64,000 nucleotides of DNA from Phytoseiulus persimilis (lineage: Eukaryota; Arthropoda; Arachnida; Mesostigmata; Phytoseiidae), in contig CM075102.1 in NCBI GenBank assembly GCA_037576195.1, positions 2,914,001-2,978,000 of the forward strand. Reading direction: 5' to 3'. The notes below the pieces were generated by a model. The model did not search any database. It worked only from the letters and a program-made list of their open reading frames with translations, and was not told where the DNA came from. The translations under genes and the position numbers were made by a program. Shown piece after piece: positions 43,481 through 55,137 of the stretch (its first letter is position 1; every line of letters begins with the position of its first letter).

Positions 43481-43760
43481 GGATGGATGGATATTTTTTG
43501 TTCATCTCCTCTCTACTTTCACATTCCAAGTATATTGAAGGGGAACCCAACTAAGAGGCACTGGTGTGGCCGATCAATGCGGCATCACTTTCGTTGCGTT
43601 CGTTGTTCTGGCGGTTAGCGTTTTCCCATTCCTCCAGTGCTTTCTTTGCGTCTAATATTGTCTCCGGAGTGCTGTCCTGGCTGAGTCCAAGTCTCTTCCG
43701 GGTCTGCTGTTCTACGTTGATCGGCTTAGACATCGACGACGGTATCGTCAATGGAGCCAT
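43481..43760 (-). mobile_element. LINE 3'-end fragment (same family as 41241-43045)
   Basis: The minus frame 43760-43551 reads RKRLGLSQDSTPETILDAKKALEEW, parallel to QKRLGLHEESTPRMIFDTKRILEKW at the end of the larger copy. The tail side has GGAT units (43483-43494) instead of GATT. Confidence 0.75.
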
Positions 43761-43985
43761 CGGGTGTTCGCGTCACGTTGATTTAGAAGAAGAGGACACT
43801 ATAGGAGCCGACGAGATTCACGTTGCTTCTTCAAGAGTGGGAACGGTCAAAGGCTTATTCTTGACTACACCCGACCATGGTCCCGATGAATTCCAATTCA
43901 ATCATTCAAAACAAGTAACGGCGCCTCAAAGGGTCCATCTTCGAACGAGGCTACAACGTTTAAGAATCACCGATTCAAAACTCAA
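43761..43985 (+). other. Open plus-strand frame, unassigned
   Basis: The frame 43564-44049 stays open across this stretch and its 3' part enters duplicated sequence. No domain was recognised, and its first third is antisense to the LINE tail, so it is doubtful. Confidence 0.25.
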
Positions 43986-44217
43986 GTGTGCTGAGTTGAA
44001 CATGACAGCTCACGGAAGCCCGTTGACCATTGGAAGCCGTGCGAGCTGACTTTCGAAGTGCCGTTCCGTGCATCCGCAGTGTAGCCGGCTTGAACTTTCG
44101 TCAAGTCCATTTCAAAGCGTTATGGGATCTGACTTCTGCAAAGAAGGCGACTTTCGGAGGGCTGGATCTCATTGAGGTTGAGCTTCAGGCGCATACGAAA
44201 GAGGTTCTTACAGTCCA

Positions 44218-44285
44218 AAATTGATCAAATCGACGGTTGATACAATCGAAGATTGATTTGATGGAGGTTGATATAATAGAGCTTC
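44218..44285 (+). repeat. 15-bp minisatellite, shorter allele in copy 2
   Basis: Units GGTTGATACAATCGA, AGATTGATTTGATGGA and GGTTGATATAATAGA. Two units fewer than 12278-12368. Confidence 0.8.
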
Positions 44286-46008
44286 TACTGTATTCTGAGG
44301 ATTGTATCATATACCGAAGATTCTGAGAAGCCAGAGACCACTTTCATTTCGAATCCGAGATCGTTTTCACGCTCCCCTACGGCCCGCGAGATTGGGAAAA
44401 TCGACAGCCCTAGCTCCCACTTCTTTCGTTGCTTGACTGTCCAGCAGGAATGAAAATAGAAAACGAAAGTGTGCCGAAGGTGTATCGATTTTATACTTCT
44501 TTCGAGATCTGAGACAAGACACCGAGTCACTCAGCCGGGCGGTTTTTGAGCTCTGGCATTCATATGAACCTTATGAAGATCAGATAAATTCCACCGAAAA
44601 TCACCTATTTCAACGAACGGGGGAACATGTTTGCGGGCATTCGCGGGCCACGGGGTTGGTACCCTGTCTGAGCCCACCCTGTCCGGCTTCCAACCGCACC
44701 GGTACTCGGTTTGCGGAAACATGATTTCAGACTGAGAGCCGATGCATTCGATCCACAAGGCGCGGTTCGAGTGATCGGTGATAGTCAGCAATGCGATCGG
44801 AGTGAATCGAGCAAGGATACGGAAGTACTCCCGATGCGAGCTCGGTATCATTGTCGATCAACCGCTAGAAAACTTCGGGAACGCCAATGACGGGAAACTC
44901 GCACGGAAATCATTTGGGCACCCGGAGAAGAGCGCGGCAATCTCGGAACTGCGTAGCTCATCTATCGGTTCTTAAACATTCTAGCGGTCCTGTCCTCGAA
45001 ATCCGAGATAGGATGAATTCCATACATATGCCCAAGAGACGAAGCAGCGCTTGCTCGCCTGTTATCCACATCCTCAAGTTCGCATGACTTCTACAGTTCA
45101 TGAAGTTCTGGATCATGGCGCCCAAGTCATCTTGTTCCACGAGGTACCCATTGGTTTTCTGGCGGAGGAGGCTCAGGTGGCTCGACACAAGAAGTGTCGT
45201 CGGCTCCGATTTGTCGGCACGAGGGAAACGACGAGAGTTAAACGACTACTTGACCTCCTAGTGATGCTGTTAGTGACATCCGATCCCCTCGAAGGTGTTC
45301 ATCGGAAACATGAGAGACCGCGTCAAGAGGAAATCTTCGATCCTGTGATAGACTATCTGCTGTAACCCGGATAGCGATAGCGAATCGGATGTATGAGTTG
45401 CGTCAGATGGAACTGACTCCCAAGTCTCAGATGATGAAGGCCCAAGCGTGTCAAGTTCAGAAAGAGAAGAGGAAACTGATCCGGAGGTAGAATAGTTCTG
45501 CAGCTGTTCAATCTTCGAGCGTTGGAAATTCGCCGTGCTGTTGTGCTGGTTAAAACAGATAAGGAAAACATAGCATCCCGTTTCCCGTGGTTCTTGTCCT
45601 CGCATCCATTTTCTCAGCGAAATCAAGCTCCCTCGGTTGGAAAATAGCCAAAATGCTCCCAGAAGCGCTTGAAGACCAGTCAAACTCAGACGAGGTCGTC
45701 GTTGAGTCAGGTTGACCAATTGCTAGAGACAGTTTATCCGAGCACACTTGGAACAACAGGCGTCTTCCGCGCCTCCGAGCGCCATCTCGGCTCTACCGTC
45801 GTCAGCAACGATCATTATGCAATTCAGAGAGAGAGCGCGAGGCGTGCACGCGGGAATGATATCATCGACGAATTTCACGAAATCGCGTCCCCGGTTTCTC
45901 AATCGAACTTCTCAGAAGTTGAATAGTGACTCGTGTGCTATCGGAGGGATATTTTCGGAGTGATCTTAGGGAAGATTAAGAGGAGGGAGATTTCGCGACG
46001 CTGAACGC
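44286..46008. other. Duplicated stretch, no gene assigned (partner 12370-14050)
   Basis: The minus frame 45270-45719 (149 codons) and the plus frame 45051-45365 are longer here than in copy 1 through single-base differences. Family unknown. Confidence 0.35.
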
Positions 46009-46880
46009 GCGTGCGATGACGGTGACTCCGAGGTGCGATATCGGGTTGATAAGACAACAAATCAATATGGAACGAAGAGTTATGGAGTTGACGGAGCAGC
46101 TGACGAACCTGATTCGAACAATGAACGAACGCCATACGGCGTAGCTTCGCCGGGGACCACCCTTGTCCTACTTTGATGGAGTCAGCAAGGGCCTAGCGGC
46201 ACGGAGGCGGTCGCTGCAGATCACAGGATGAGTTTCAGGGGGAGAAGTAGGCTCGGATGCGGCTTCGAGGCTCGCGCACCTCGAAGGTCAGGCTGCTAAG
46301 TGGTTTCATTACGGAGATGCGGAAGTTCCGCTCAAATTATTTGACCCTGCGGACGACGAGGCTGACGCAGCGCTTTCGCTCTGTTTCAAGAGGGCTCCCT
46401 GGAAACACTGCGGCTGCTTTTTTCGCGGTTATGCTAGCTCCGAATAACTCACTGGAGTCCTATGTTGTCAAAGAGGCTCATCCTGTCTAGGCGACCGCAA
46501 GTCCGTTCGACGAGGCCTGCGACCACACAGTTCAGGGAATGCACGAGGTGTTCACCCCTGTCGAGCTCGCCATATCTCACCGTCCTTCGGCTAGGGTGGT
46601 TGCCCTGATCGCCGACGTAGGCAGGGCGGCGAGAATGATTGGGTTGGACGCTTCAAGAGCGCATCGGGACCTTCGTCAGGGGGCACGACAGAGAGGCGAT
46701 GGCTCACGCCACTACCAAAACATTGGGTTCTCCCAGCTGAGCGGGCGACCCTGGAGACTGCGGGCCGGGGACACGTAGTGCGGTCCGGCTGCGGTTCCCA
46801 GCTCCTGCTGTCTTGGAAACGGCGATCGAACTCATTCCAGACGTAGCCAACTTCGAGCGCGTCACACGCTCAAGTTGCTT
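46009..46880 (+). pseudogene. Gag-like fragment, copy 2
   Basis: Partner of 14050-14945. The FDGVSKG, RLAHLEGQAAKWF and LFDPADDEADAALS blocks and the ERI-TFVRG region are preserved with the same kind of stops. The copy-1 glutamate-tryptophan step AAEWF is AAKWF here. Confidence 0.5.
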
Positions 46881-48970
46881 GCCGTGTTCTTGAGAGGACT
46901 CATTCCGAATCTTGTCTTGGCCATCATGATGTTGTGCTCGAAATATTCAACGTGTCGTGATCTTTCTCGTACTCTGCAACCTTTTCCCCACTCGATCTGC
47001 TCTAGGGCTGTGAAGCTCTTGTCTGAATTGGCAGTCATCGTATGATCGAAGGTTCCGTCTAACGTTCACGCAGGCAAACAGGAACTTTACAGAATTCGCG
47101 TTCAGTCTCAATAAGACCCCTCGCCTCTCTCTAGCGGGGCGCCAGCACGATGCAACGCTCCGAGATGAGTTTTTTCTGATGTCTGGATCCCCGCACGACA
47201 GTGGCGCATGCAGGGTGTGGCTGGCGAGGCTCCTCCCAAGCCTCCAGACTCATACTATCCGAGTCGGAAGGGAGCTAAATCTCTCGGAATCCCCTGGGTG
47301 CTTGCCGCCGACAAGCTGTTAAGGGATAGGCATTGAATAAGCTGAGCGATGTTGAGAAAGGCGTCGAGAGAGACTGCGGACTTCAAGGCGATTCTTTGGA
47401 AGCCACAGCTTCGTTTTTGGTGCAATCGAAGTTCGATTCGAGGTCGAGGTTGAGGTTGACCGTCAAACAGACTAAAAAGCCGAAACTACAGCACACGATG
47501 CGCTATATCTCTCGGAGTCAGTCAGAGTGTGAAGGCTCCGACCGCCCCACGTTGTCCACGTGCCCTAGGCTGCTGCGTTGATTGAAGCGTTCCACGGACC
47601 CGCTTGGAATAGGCTGAAAACTCCGTGCTTGAAGCCGCATTGCATCGTGAAAAGTTATCACGATGACATCACGGGCGTTCTCTTATCTCACGGAGCCGTT
47701 CTCTGTGGTAGCACAAGTGTATCTCACGGAGAGTATTGGAGCGGGAAGCAAAGTACCGTCTCAGCCGCAGTCAGACGGAGCACAGCCATCGTCGCGCTCA
47801 ACACCTGGTGCTCGAAAATTTCCTGCTGTTTTAGATCGCCGCCGTCCTACCAGTGACAACTCCGCCGCCAAACGGGCTTCCAGTGTAACACGCTTGTTGA
47901 GAAAATGATTTGATCGGGTTCGACTAGAGCCTGGAAGTTTGATCGATTTTTCGTAATTATTCCACCAATGACCTGGGATTGATCCGTTACAACGAGGGTA
48001 TGATTCCGATTGAGGCATAAAATGAGCTGAAATTATGGGAACTTGCCCTAAGACAAATGAATGATAGCGTTCTGGCAACTCATCCGTTGTTGGTTATATC
48101 CGATAAGATGAGAATCATCCGACTGCACCGCGGACGCCCCCGACGAGACGCGAAAGAATTTAGCCCCCTCCAAGAAAAATCCTGTGTGCGGCACTTATCC
48201 ACTTATCACATCTTCATTCAACAATGAAATGCAATCATGATCCGAACGCTTCTCGGTCGCGGTACCGAAGTTTAGATGATGATCGACGTCGACGAAGCCC
48301 TTGACCTCACAACATAGCACAAACCCCTTATTTGACGAATGTCGTGTGTTTCCTTCAACAGATTCGTGAATTCGTGGCTTGGAGCAGCGCGCCCTCTGCT
48401 TGGTTTATGTAGTAGCCACAGAGATGAGCTTGATGCTAATAGTAGCGAATGAAGTTCTATTCATGTTCTAATTCTCTCAGAACTTAGGTGCGATGCACTG
48501 GTCCTTTCCTCTCACAGACTTTCCTCGGAAATCGCGTTCCTTTGCTGCAGACCCCGAATCAGAATTCAAGTTCAACATTCTTGGGTCGGCTTTGCTAGAG
48601 AAAAAATCGATCCGGAAGTTGCCTTAAATGGCGGAAATCATACCTAGCCGGCCCGCACTCCAGAACTTCCTGCGAAGCGAGTTATTCTGAGTTGAGCATC
48701 GATGCATTCGAGAAAATCTCGACTGAGGACAATTTAGTAGATGACGAGGGGTGATTACGTAGTTGGAGATTCGGACGGGTTTGATGATTGGATACTCCAA
48801 CGAATTATGCCTTGCTGCCGCGGGAATTCATGGATCCAGCCATTCAAACGGTACACTGGTTCTCGAGAATTCAGCCAATGTACCGAGCTTCCCTCGGCAA
48901 CTTTCCGATTTCTTCGAGAAAGAGCTTACCGGCGATTGACCTGTCGAAACTTCATGGATAAGTATTCTGG
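46881..48970. other. Duplicated stretch, no gene assigned (partner 14950-17050)
   Basis: Includes a 134-bp stretch private to copy 2 (48304-48438). No recognisable coding region. Confidence 0.35.
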
Positions 48971-49045
48971 ATTCCGTGAGCTGTGGTCACAATGCGAGTT
49001 TGAATAATGATCATGTCCTTAACTTAGTGTCAATCGTGGGTTTCA

Positions 49046-49051
49046 TTTATT
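49046..49051 (-). promoter_or_regulatory. Polyadenylation signal AATAAA, TAZ copy 3
   Basis: TTTATT on the plus strand, at the equivalent position to 17121-17126, about 97 nt past the stop. Confidence 0.55.
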
Positions 49052-49147
49052 GCACACAAATAATTCACCTCGTCAACTATGCGCCATTACATCACAGCCT
49101 TCCCCATGGTAGCTCTACACCCCATTTTTTTCCAGCGTCCGACGGGG

Positions 49148-49588
49148 TCACGGAATCATCGCAAGTCCATCGTCGCCGTCTTCAATAGCCTGCCGGAGCT
49201 GTTTCCTTCTTTGAGGCTCACAGAAATAGCAGCCCTCCACTTTACACAAGTCCCAGTGGAGGAGCACGATCCTTGAGAGCCAGCAGTCTCGGTACTGGCA
49301 GGCGGTGTCGAAACACTTCTCCAGGTGTCGCAGGAAGGTCCTCCCTGTGCAACAGCCTGGGAAACGGCAATTCCTTGCGCGTCTGATCCCAGAGTTTGTG
49401 TCGACCCTGGCCTCCTTCGCGAAACATTCGCGAGCGTGAACGAAGATCTCGAGCTGCTTTTGCTGTAGCGTCCTCATCTCTTCGTCGCTCGTCGCGGGAA
49501 TCTCCGCGTCCATGGATGCATTCTCTGCAGAGTGCGTTTTCAGAGCAGCGGTGCCCTCGGACGGTTCCGAAGCTGGGTATACGAACAT
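49148..49588 (-). CDS. TAZ zinc-finger domain protein, 146 aa, copy 3
   Basis: Same length as 17223-17663, with about four amino-acid differences: S64T, K83R, and Q132R and G136E in the tail. All twelve zinc ligands are unchanged (H51, C55, C74, C79; H88, C92, C97, C102; H111, C115, C120, C123). The start context (CAAAATG) and AATAAA signal are shared. No frameshift or stop, although neighbouring TE frames in the same duplication are broken. Because the duplication is recent, intactness alone is weak evidence for selection. The diverged copy at 1-164 is the better test. Confidence 0.85.
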   Translation of the reverse strand: MFVYPASEPSEGTAALKTHSAENASMDAEIPATSDEEMRTLQQKQLEIFVHARECFAKEARVDTNSGIRRARNCRFPGCCTGRTFLRHLEKCFDTACQYRDCWLSRIVLLHWDLCKVEGCYFCEPQRRKQLRQAIEDGDDGLAMIP

Positions 49589-49833
49589 TTTGAAATCGAT
49601 TCCAGGCAGTCGAAAAACGGTGTAACTGAGAAAGCGACGTGCACTACTGAATACATCGATGTCGAATGCTCACGGAGGCTTATGAAGGCGAAGAAGGAGA
49701 GAGACCTCAGAAGGTGGCGTTTCCGCGGCTCTGATCGAGGGAGAGATATTTCGAAAGGCGGGGTTATCGCAGAAAACAACGGAAGGCGTCCTCCTCAGCA
49801 GAAAAGTTTCTCGAGAACCGCGAACTTAAAGGG

Positions 49834-50744
49834 GTAGTTCAACTAACTTTTTTTCGAGCGTGCGTTTCCCGAAAGTTGATCATGCGAAATCTCATGAATG
49901 ATGTCGTCCGCAACTTTGGGAACTCAATGTAGAAATCGCCGAGGTCCATTTGTATGCCAGGGCGTTTGGAAGCCAGCCCGAAGCGTCCCGAGGGACGGCG
50001 CCCCCGGTGTTCGAAAAACACAATCGAAAAGATGTGTGAGGGTACCGGTGGCAGTCTGCTGAATGTTGTTTACCTACCACGAAACCCTGTCAGGGAAGAT
50101 ACCCCTCTCACTCAATGCGCGTGAATCCAGCGTTCAAGTTGAGCAATATCAGAGGCTGATCTGTCGTTCCAGGAATGTGATCGTTGTCAGTTTTGTGGCC
50201 TGTGGGACAAACATCCTGAGTCCAATAGCTCGCTCTGGACCTTTTCCCGGAAGACTCGTGCGCTCTAGCCGTTACTTGTTGAAAAACGGTTATGCAGTGG
50301 ACTCCGCTCGATCGCTACACATCGGGACCAGACCATCCTGATCCGATAAAGCGGACGATCCGATTCAGACATTCTCTCAAGGAATTCGATACATTCTGAA
50401 GACGTTCGTGGACTGTCCTCCTCGAAATCTTGCATGAGAACCGTTGAAGTAGTTCTTTACTTCGCTCAGCGCCACGCACAGGTACAGGTTCTTCCTCCTC
50501 TCGGAATTCCCCTCCGATTTCTGAACCAGAGTCACACAGCCCTGATCGCCGCGATTTCCTTGACGATCTTATCTCCGTGAGGCTCAACCGAAGAGGGGCA
50601 CTGGACATCATCGTCAATTGACAAGAATGTCCCGAGATTCTGAGCTGGACGCAAATCGGAATCCGTTTGGTCTCTTTGTTCAAGGGAACTGGCGGGGTTT
50701 CGATTGTAAAACCGTGGAGCTTGACAAGCTCTCGTGACTGTAAC
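49834..50744. other. Duplicated spacer (partner 17910-19036)
   Basis: The minus frame 50315-50746 (143 codons) shares its core with 18512-19066. Copy 2 represents the uninterrupted state without BEL and without the 210-bp indel. Not assigned to a family. Confidence 0.35.
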
Positions 50745-50931
50745 AAAATGATCCGTTCGGCTATGCGTTCTTCATTGCGGAAACCCTCATTCTGTTATTC
50801 AAAGAATAATTTCGCTCTTCACGGAATGATACGAATAAGCGGAGCCTTGTACCGAAGAACCGGAACGTGTCCTATGGACAAAATCGGGGAATTCGACTTT
50901 TGATCCGAATGGCGGATGATCCGGTTATCCG

Positions 50932-51234
50932 GTGCTACCATCAGGCGGAGTCTACTGTAGTCTGTTGAGCTATAGAGGTGAGGGAGTCGTCCCCCCTCAA
51001 GTTCCTGCTCCGTCAAACACGGGCGCGGAACAATCGAGAGTCCAAGCGCGGGTAGCGGGTCACTGCGAAAGAAGGCAATCTGAGTTATTGGAGACGCGTG
51101 CAGAGCTTAGCATGACAGCTCACGAGAGCCGATTCGCCATCGAAGCTCTGGGAGCTCAATTTAAGAATCCGCTACCTCATTTCGGTGATGGAGAAATAAG
51201 ACGGCATCCGTCTCGCCATTGGATGCCTGCATGA
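50932..51234 (+). other. PSNTGA/MTAH open frame, copy 2
   Basis: Keeps PAPSNTGAEQ, ERRQSELLE and AELSMTAHES. A stop at 51232-51234 shortens it relative to 25556-25927. Confidence 0.35.
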
Positions 51235-52735
51235 ATTCTTCACAGAGACGCCACAAGGATTGGTACTGATTGTAATCACGCTACAGTCGCATCACATGGG
51301 TAAAATCCTTCCCTCTTCTTGCGCAGTGTACCACCCTGGACTTTCGAATCCACGCACGGCGCCGACGCATCCCGGATCGTTCTCGCAACCTTAACTCGCC
51401 CTGAACAGAGTGAGATGCCCTCAAGACCGCGAAGAGGCTGGCGATCCTCTCCCAGATTGTCGGGAGTAGAGGAGAGGGTCGACCACTGTTCACACGTTGT
51501 GCTTGAAAAAACTGTCGAGATCTGGCGGTCGAAAGATGATCTCCGCGATACCACTGCAGGCTTATCAGTCCCATTCGCAGAGTATTAGAATGAGCCATGA
51601 CCAAGTCCGAGGCATCCCTTGAAGATGCTGATCATGCAAGTGATATTCACACATGTTTCAGCGAGGCAGCTCATGGCCTATAACAAATACTGTGGAAGGA
51701 AGCCAATTATAAATTGATGCTCAAACTTAGAGTAAGTTCCCACGTAGATCTGCCAGCCACTAGCTTCCTGTCTTGCTCGTCGTATGCTTCCAGTCCAATT
51801 TCCCTGTGGAGTCTCCTGGACTATGACTTCGACTCGGACACCACGGTCTCGCTTTCCGAAAGTAGCCCGAGCCCGCATGGGCTGCTAACAGGGGGACATT
51901 GTGCTAGACTGATCAGTTTGCTCGATTGGCCATGGAATCTGAGAGAAGTCCATTGTGCCGTGGCTCATATATTCTCTTAAGCTCTCAAACCCATCATATG
52001 AACTTGTAGACGGCATGAGAGTTGCCATCCTTCCGCTGCATTGTTCGTTCGAGTCTATTTGCCGTTTCTTTCTCGATGAGCACGCCTGCTGCTTAGCTGG
52101 AATGCTTCAGAAAATCAAAGTCCAGCAGTGGGCGGGACGGTAAACCGCCGATCCCTTCCAGACGGAGATCTCTGTATTGAGACGTGTGAGTTCATGAATC
52201 CAACCAACCCAGATTCAACCTGTCGATGTTCCAGGATATGCAAAAAGCATTGGTCTGACGCTTCTCCGGTCAGGTTGGATACATCGATTAGTCGGCATCA
52301 CTTAAGCGCCGAGATTAGCGTTACCTGGGCTCAGGAGAAGGAGGTCGCGGATTTTCTTGCAGCCGCCATCTGTCCAGCCTTGTCGACTACTGTGACAGAA
52401 CAAATTCTTCGGAAGACTCCATTCTACGCGGGCCTCTATTCCACTATCGCGCTTGATATGCTGCCGCACGTCAGCCGCGCGATACCGGCTGTCAGCTCAT
52501 CGAGCGCCCCGCTAATGCAGCGGGCTCGTCCTTCATCTTCGGCTGGCATCTCGCACCGCCCGCTCACGGAGGGCGTGAACGAATGCATCCATCCCCCTGG
52601 ACAGACCATAAACATTGGGGGTATGTTTCTTCTAGGTGTCTTGAAGTGTAAGCAAGCTCTTCCCCAGCACGCCGATTCGGCGCGCTATTAAGAATGTTGG
52701 AGGGAGCCGCTCGGGACGGGATCGGAAGTGGACAT
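51235..52735. other. Duplicated stretch, no gene assigned (partner 25860-27350)
   Basis: ORFs 51319-51588 plus, 51276-51604 minus and 52128-52691 plus differ from their copy-1 partners by frameshifts, so none looks maintained. Confidence 0.35.
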
Positions 52736-52739
52736 CATC

Positions 52740-53340
52740 TCGCGGAGTCCTGAATCCACATCGGACCTGCCAGTCCAATGGCTGATTCTCCGGACTGGCT
52801 AGTCCGATGAATCATTCGACGGACTGGCCAGTCCGATAAATACTTTTCCCTGTTCCGATGGTCCGGAAAGTGATATCCCGTTGGGAGAGATCCTGCTGGG
52901 GGATTTTAGATCGATTCAGCCTCGGTTCCGCTGATCCGGACTCCCTCCCCTAAAACATTTAGCACCGAACCACCTGCCCAGTCCGGGAAATCATCCGCCC
53001 TAGACCGATGATTTGGACCGATTCAGCCCCGATCAGCTGAATCGGTGTGGAATCACCCAGCAGGATCTCTCCCAACGGAATATCACTTTCCAGACCATCG
53101 GACCAGGGCAAATGATTCATCGGTCTGGGGCGGATGACTCTGTGGACTGGGACCCCATCCGATGGGCAGTGCGGTGCTGAATGTTTCAAATGAGGATGTC
53201 CGGATTGACGGAATCGGGGCTGAATCAGCGTGAAATCTCTCAGCAGGGTCTCTCTTTACCGAAAACCACTTTCCGGACCATCGGACCAGGTAAGATGATC
53301 CATTGGACTGGCTGGACTCTGCGATGCGGACTCTGTTTGT
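52740..53340 (+). repeat. Foldback region, copy 2
   Basis: Partner of 27355-27960. The inverted arms lie at about 52868-52907 and 53050-53090. Pairing is retained with a few different mismatches (for example CAACGGAATATC for CAACGGGATATC). Confidence 0.78.
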
Positions 53341-53484
53341 TTGTTTGTCCTCAATGAACTCTTCCGGGATTGAGCGGACCGACGCGGAACCAACGGCATG
53401 TTTTACGGCGGCTATCAAGGAAGGACATAGGCCAACCACCCCCTCCCTCGCCATTTACCCCATCTGCGACGCTTTCATACTTTC

Positions 53485-53728
53485 ACCGGTGTCCTCCCGT
53501 TTGCCCGACCAGAAACCCTCTCCTGATTCTGACACCCTCCGAGTGTATGAGGCTCCTATGTAGGGCGCGGAGTCCGGGTGAGCGGACTCCAAGGGAAGCG
53601 AGTCATGTTGAGGCATTCGCCCTGCGCAATGTGATGGTTTTGCAAAGAGGAATACAGTCGCGTGTTCCGCGAACCCCCAATCCGGGATAAATAATTTCAG
53701 ATTCGCTCAATATCACAATAACTTACAT
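53485..53728 (+). repeat. Repeat R, copy 3 of 4
   Basis: Partner of 28095-28337, followed by a shortened hAT-1 end (53729-53756) that has lost the CpG-rich palindrome. Confidence 0.75.
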
Positions 53729-55137
53729 CAGGGCTGGGCAACTTGGTGCGGAGGACCAGTGGCGTATCTAGGGGGGGGGGGGGGCGAGGTTGCAGCCCGC
53801 ACACACCTCAGGGCGGCACCAGGGGCGGCATTTTCATTTCCAACTCTTTTCATCTAATGGTTCCGGTTGATCGGCAGGAATATTCGAGACTCTCAGGAGA
53901 ACTTCTTTACGATATCTCCGGAGCTCAGCTAGTTCGGAGCCCGCGTGAGGCAGTGAGAACGGTAAACCGAGTGAGAATCATTCCGCAAACGGGAATCGGT
54001 ATACTGCAAAAGAAGATTCATCGGAATAACAACGCGGACTGAGCAAATTTCATTTCACTTTTCGCGTCGGCTCATTCCACTCAGGTCACACTCCACGTAC
54101 TATCTGTGGTCGTGAAAACAAAGGGAGAGTTGACATTCGAGCAAATGACAACGCATTTCGCGGAGCACTTGACGATAAATATCGACGATCTAACAGCGTC
54201 ATAAATCAGCGTGCATCCTTCCGTCCCTTTCTTTCCGTCCCTTTCAGTGAGATACTCCTCCTCATCACTATCCCGGACGAAAATACGCATTCGTCAAACT
54301 CAGCTACAGCCTTCGGAATCTTCTTGACAGTTTTTCGATCATCGGCTTATTCTGCATAGAATGATGCCACTGTGCCCCAGAGGTCAACTTGTTTTTTTTT
54401 TCTTCGGATAAGTTCTGCCACCAACCTTGACTCGCCTTTCGAACTTGGAACTCTTTGAACTCAGTTGGCAGGGAACTGCATGGGGATTGAGAGATGAGGA
54501 GCCGTTCTTCTGAGGGAGATATGAATTTCGGCAGGAGTCGCGCGCAAGGATCCTCAGGAATCAGTGGTGTCAGTGTTACGCTGGTGCGAAATAGATTATC
54601 ATTTCTGAATTGTGACCGTCTTATTCAAAAGTCACTCAGCTAGCATCAGCCGTTGAAGCTGGCTCCGCTCACTCAACCGGCTTGTGCAGCAACTGACAGC
54701 TGGATGACAGCTGACTGCAGTCGACTGCTTCGAATAACGATTGACGATCAATGCGTATCTCCGACCCTATCTAAAGGCTTCCCTGTGTCGGTCCTCGTTA
54801 CCCGCCGACATCCAACTTCCATTCGTGTTTACCAGATTGATCTCTCATTGAGGAATGTGACTTTTTGAGACGCATTAACAGCGGGAGAGGGGAACTTAAT
54901 CCTGGGAGTAAGAGAACGATTCGACTGATCACAAACGAGCAAAAAGGAATTTCAACAGCCCATTTTTTTTTCTCAGGCTGCACTTGTTCCAGGTGTGAAG
55001 CGTGTCAAACCAAGCGGTGCAGCTCATCGGAAAAAAGGAGATTGAGAGAATAGGAAGATCAAAGAAGCGAGGGATCCTTACTGAGGTACTTCAACGGGGG
55101 AGGAATCTCGAAGGGGAATTTCGGGGCCTACCCCAGC

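Larger units (their letters stand above)
43986..50748 (+). repeat. Segmental duplication, copy 2 part A (partner 12044-19041)
   Basis: Collinear with copy 1. It lacks the BEL insertion at about 50744 and the 15341-15625 and 18449-18659 stretches. It has 134 bp of its own near 48304-48438. Confidence 0.93.
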
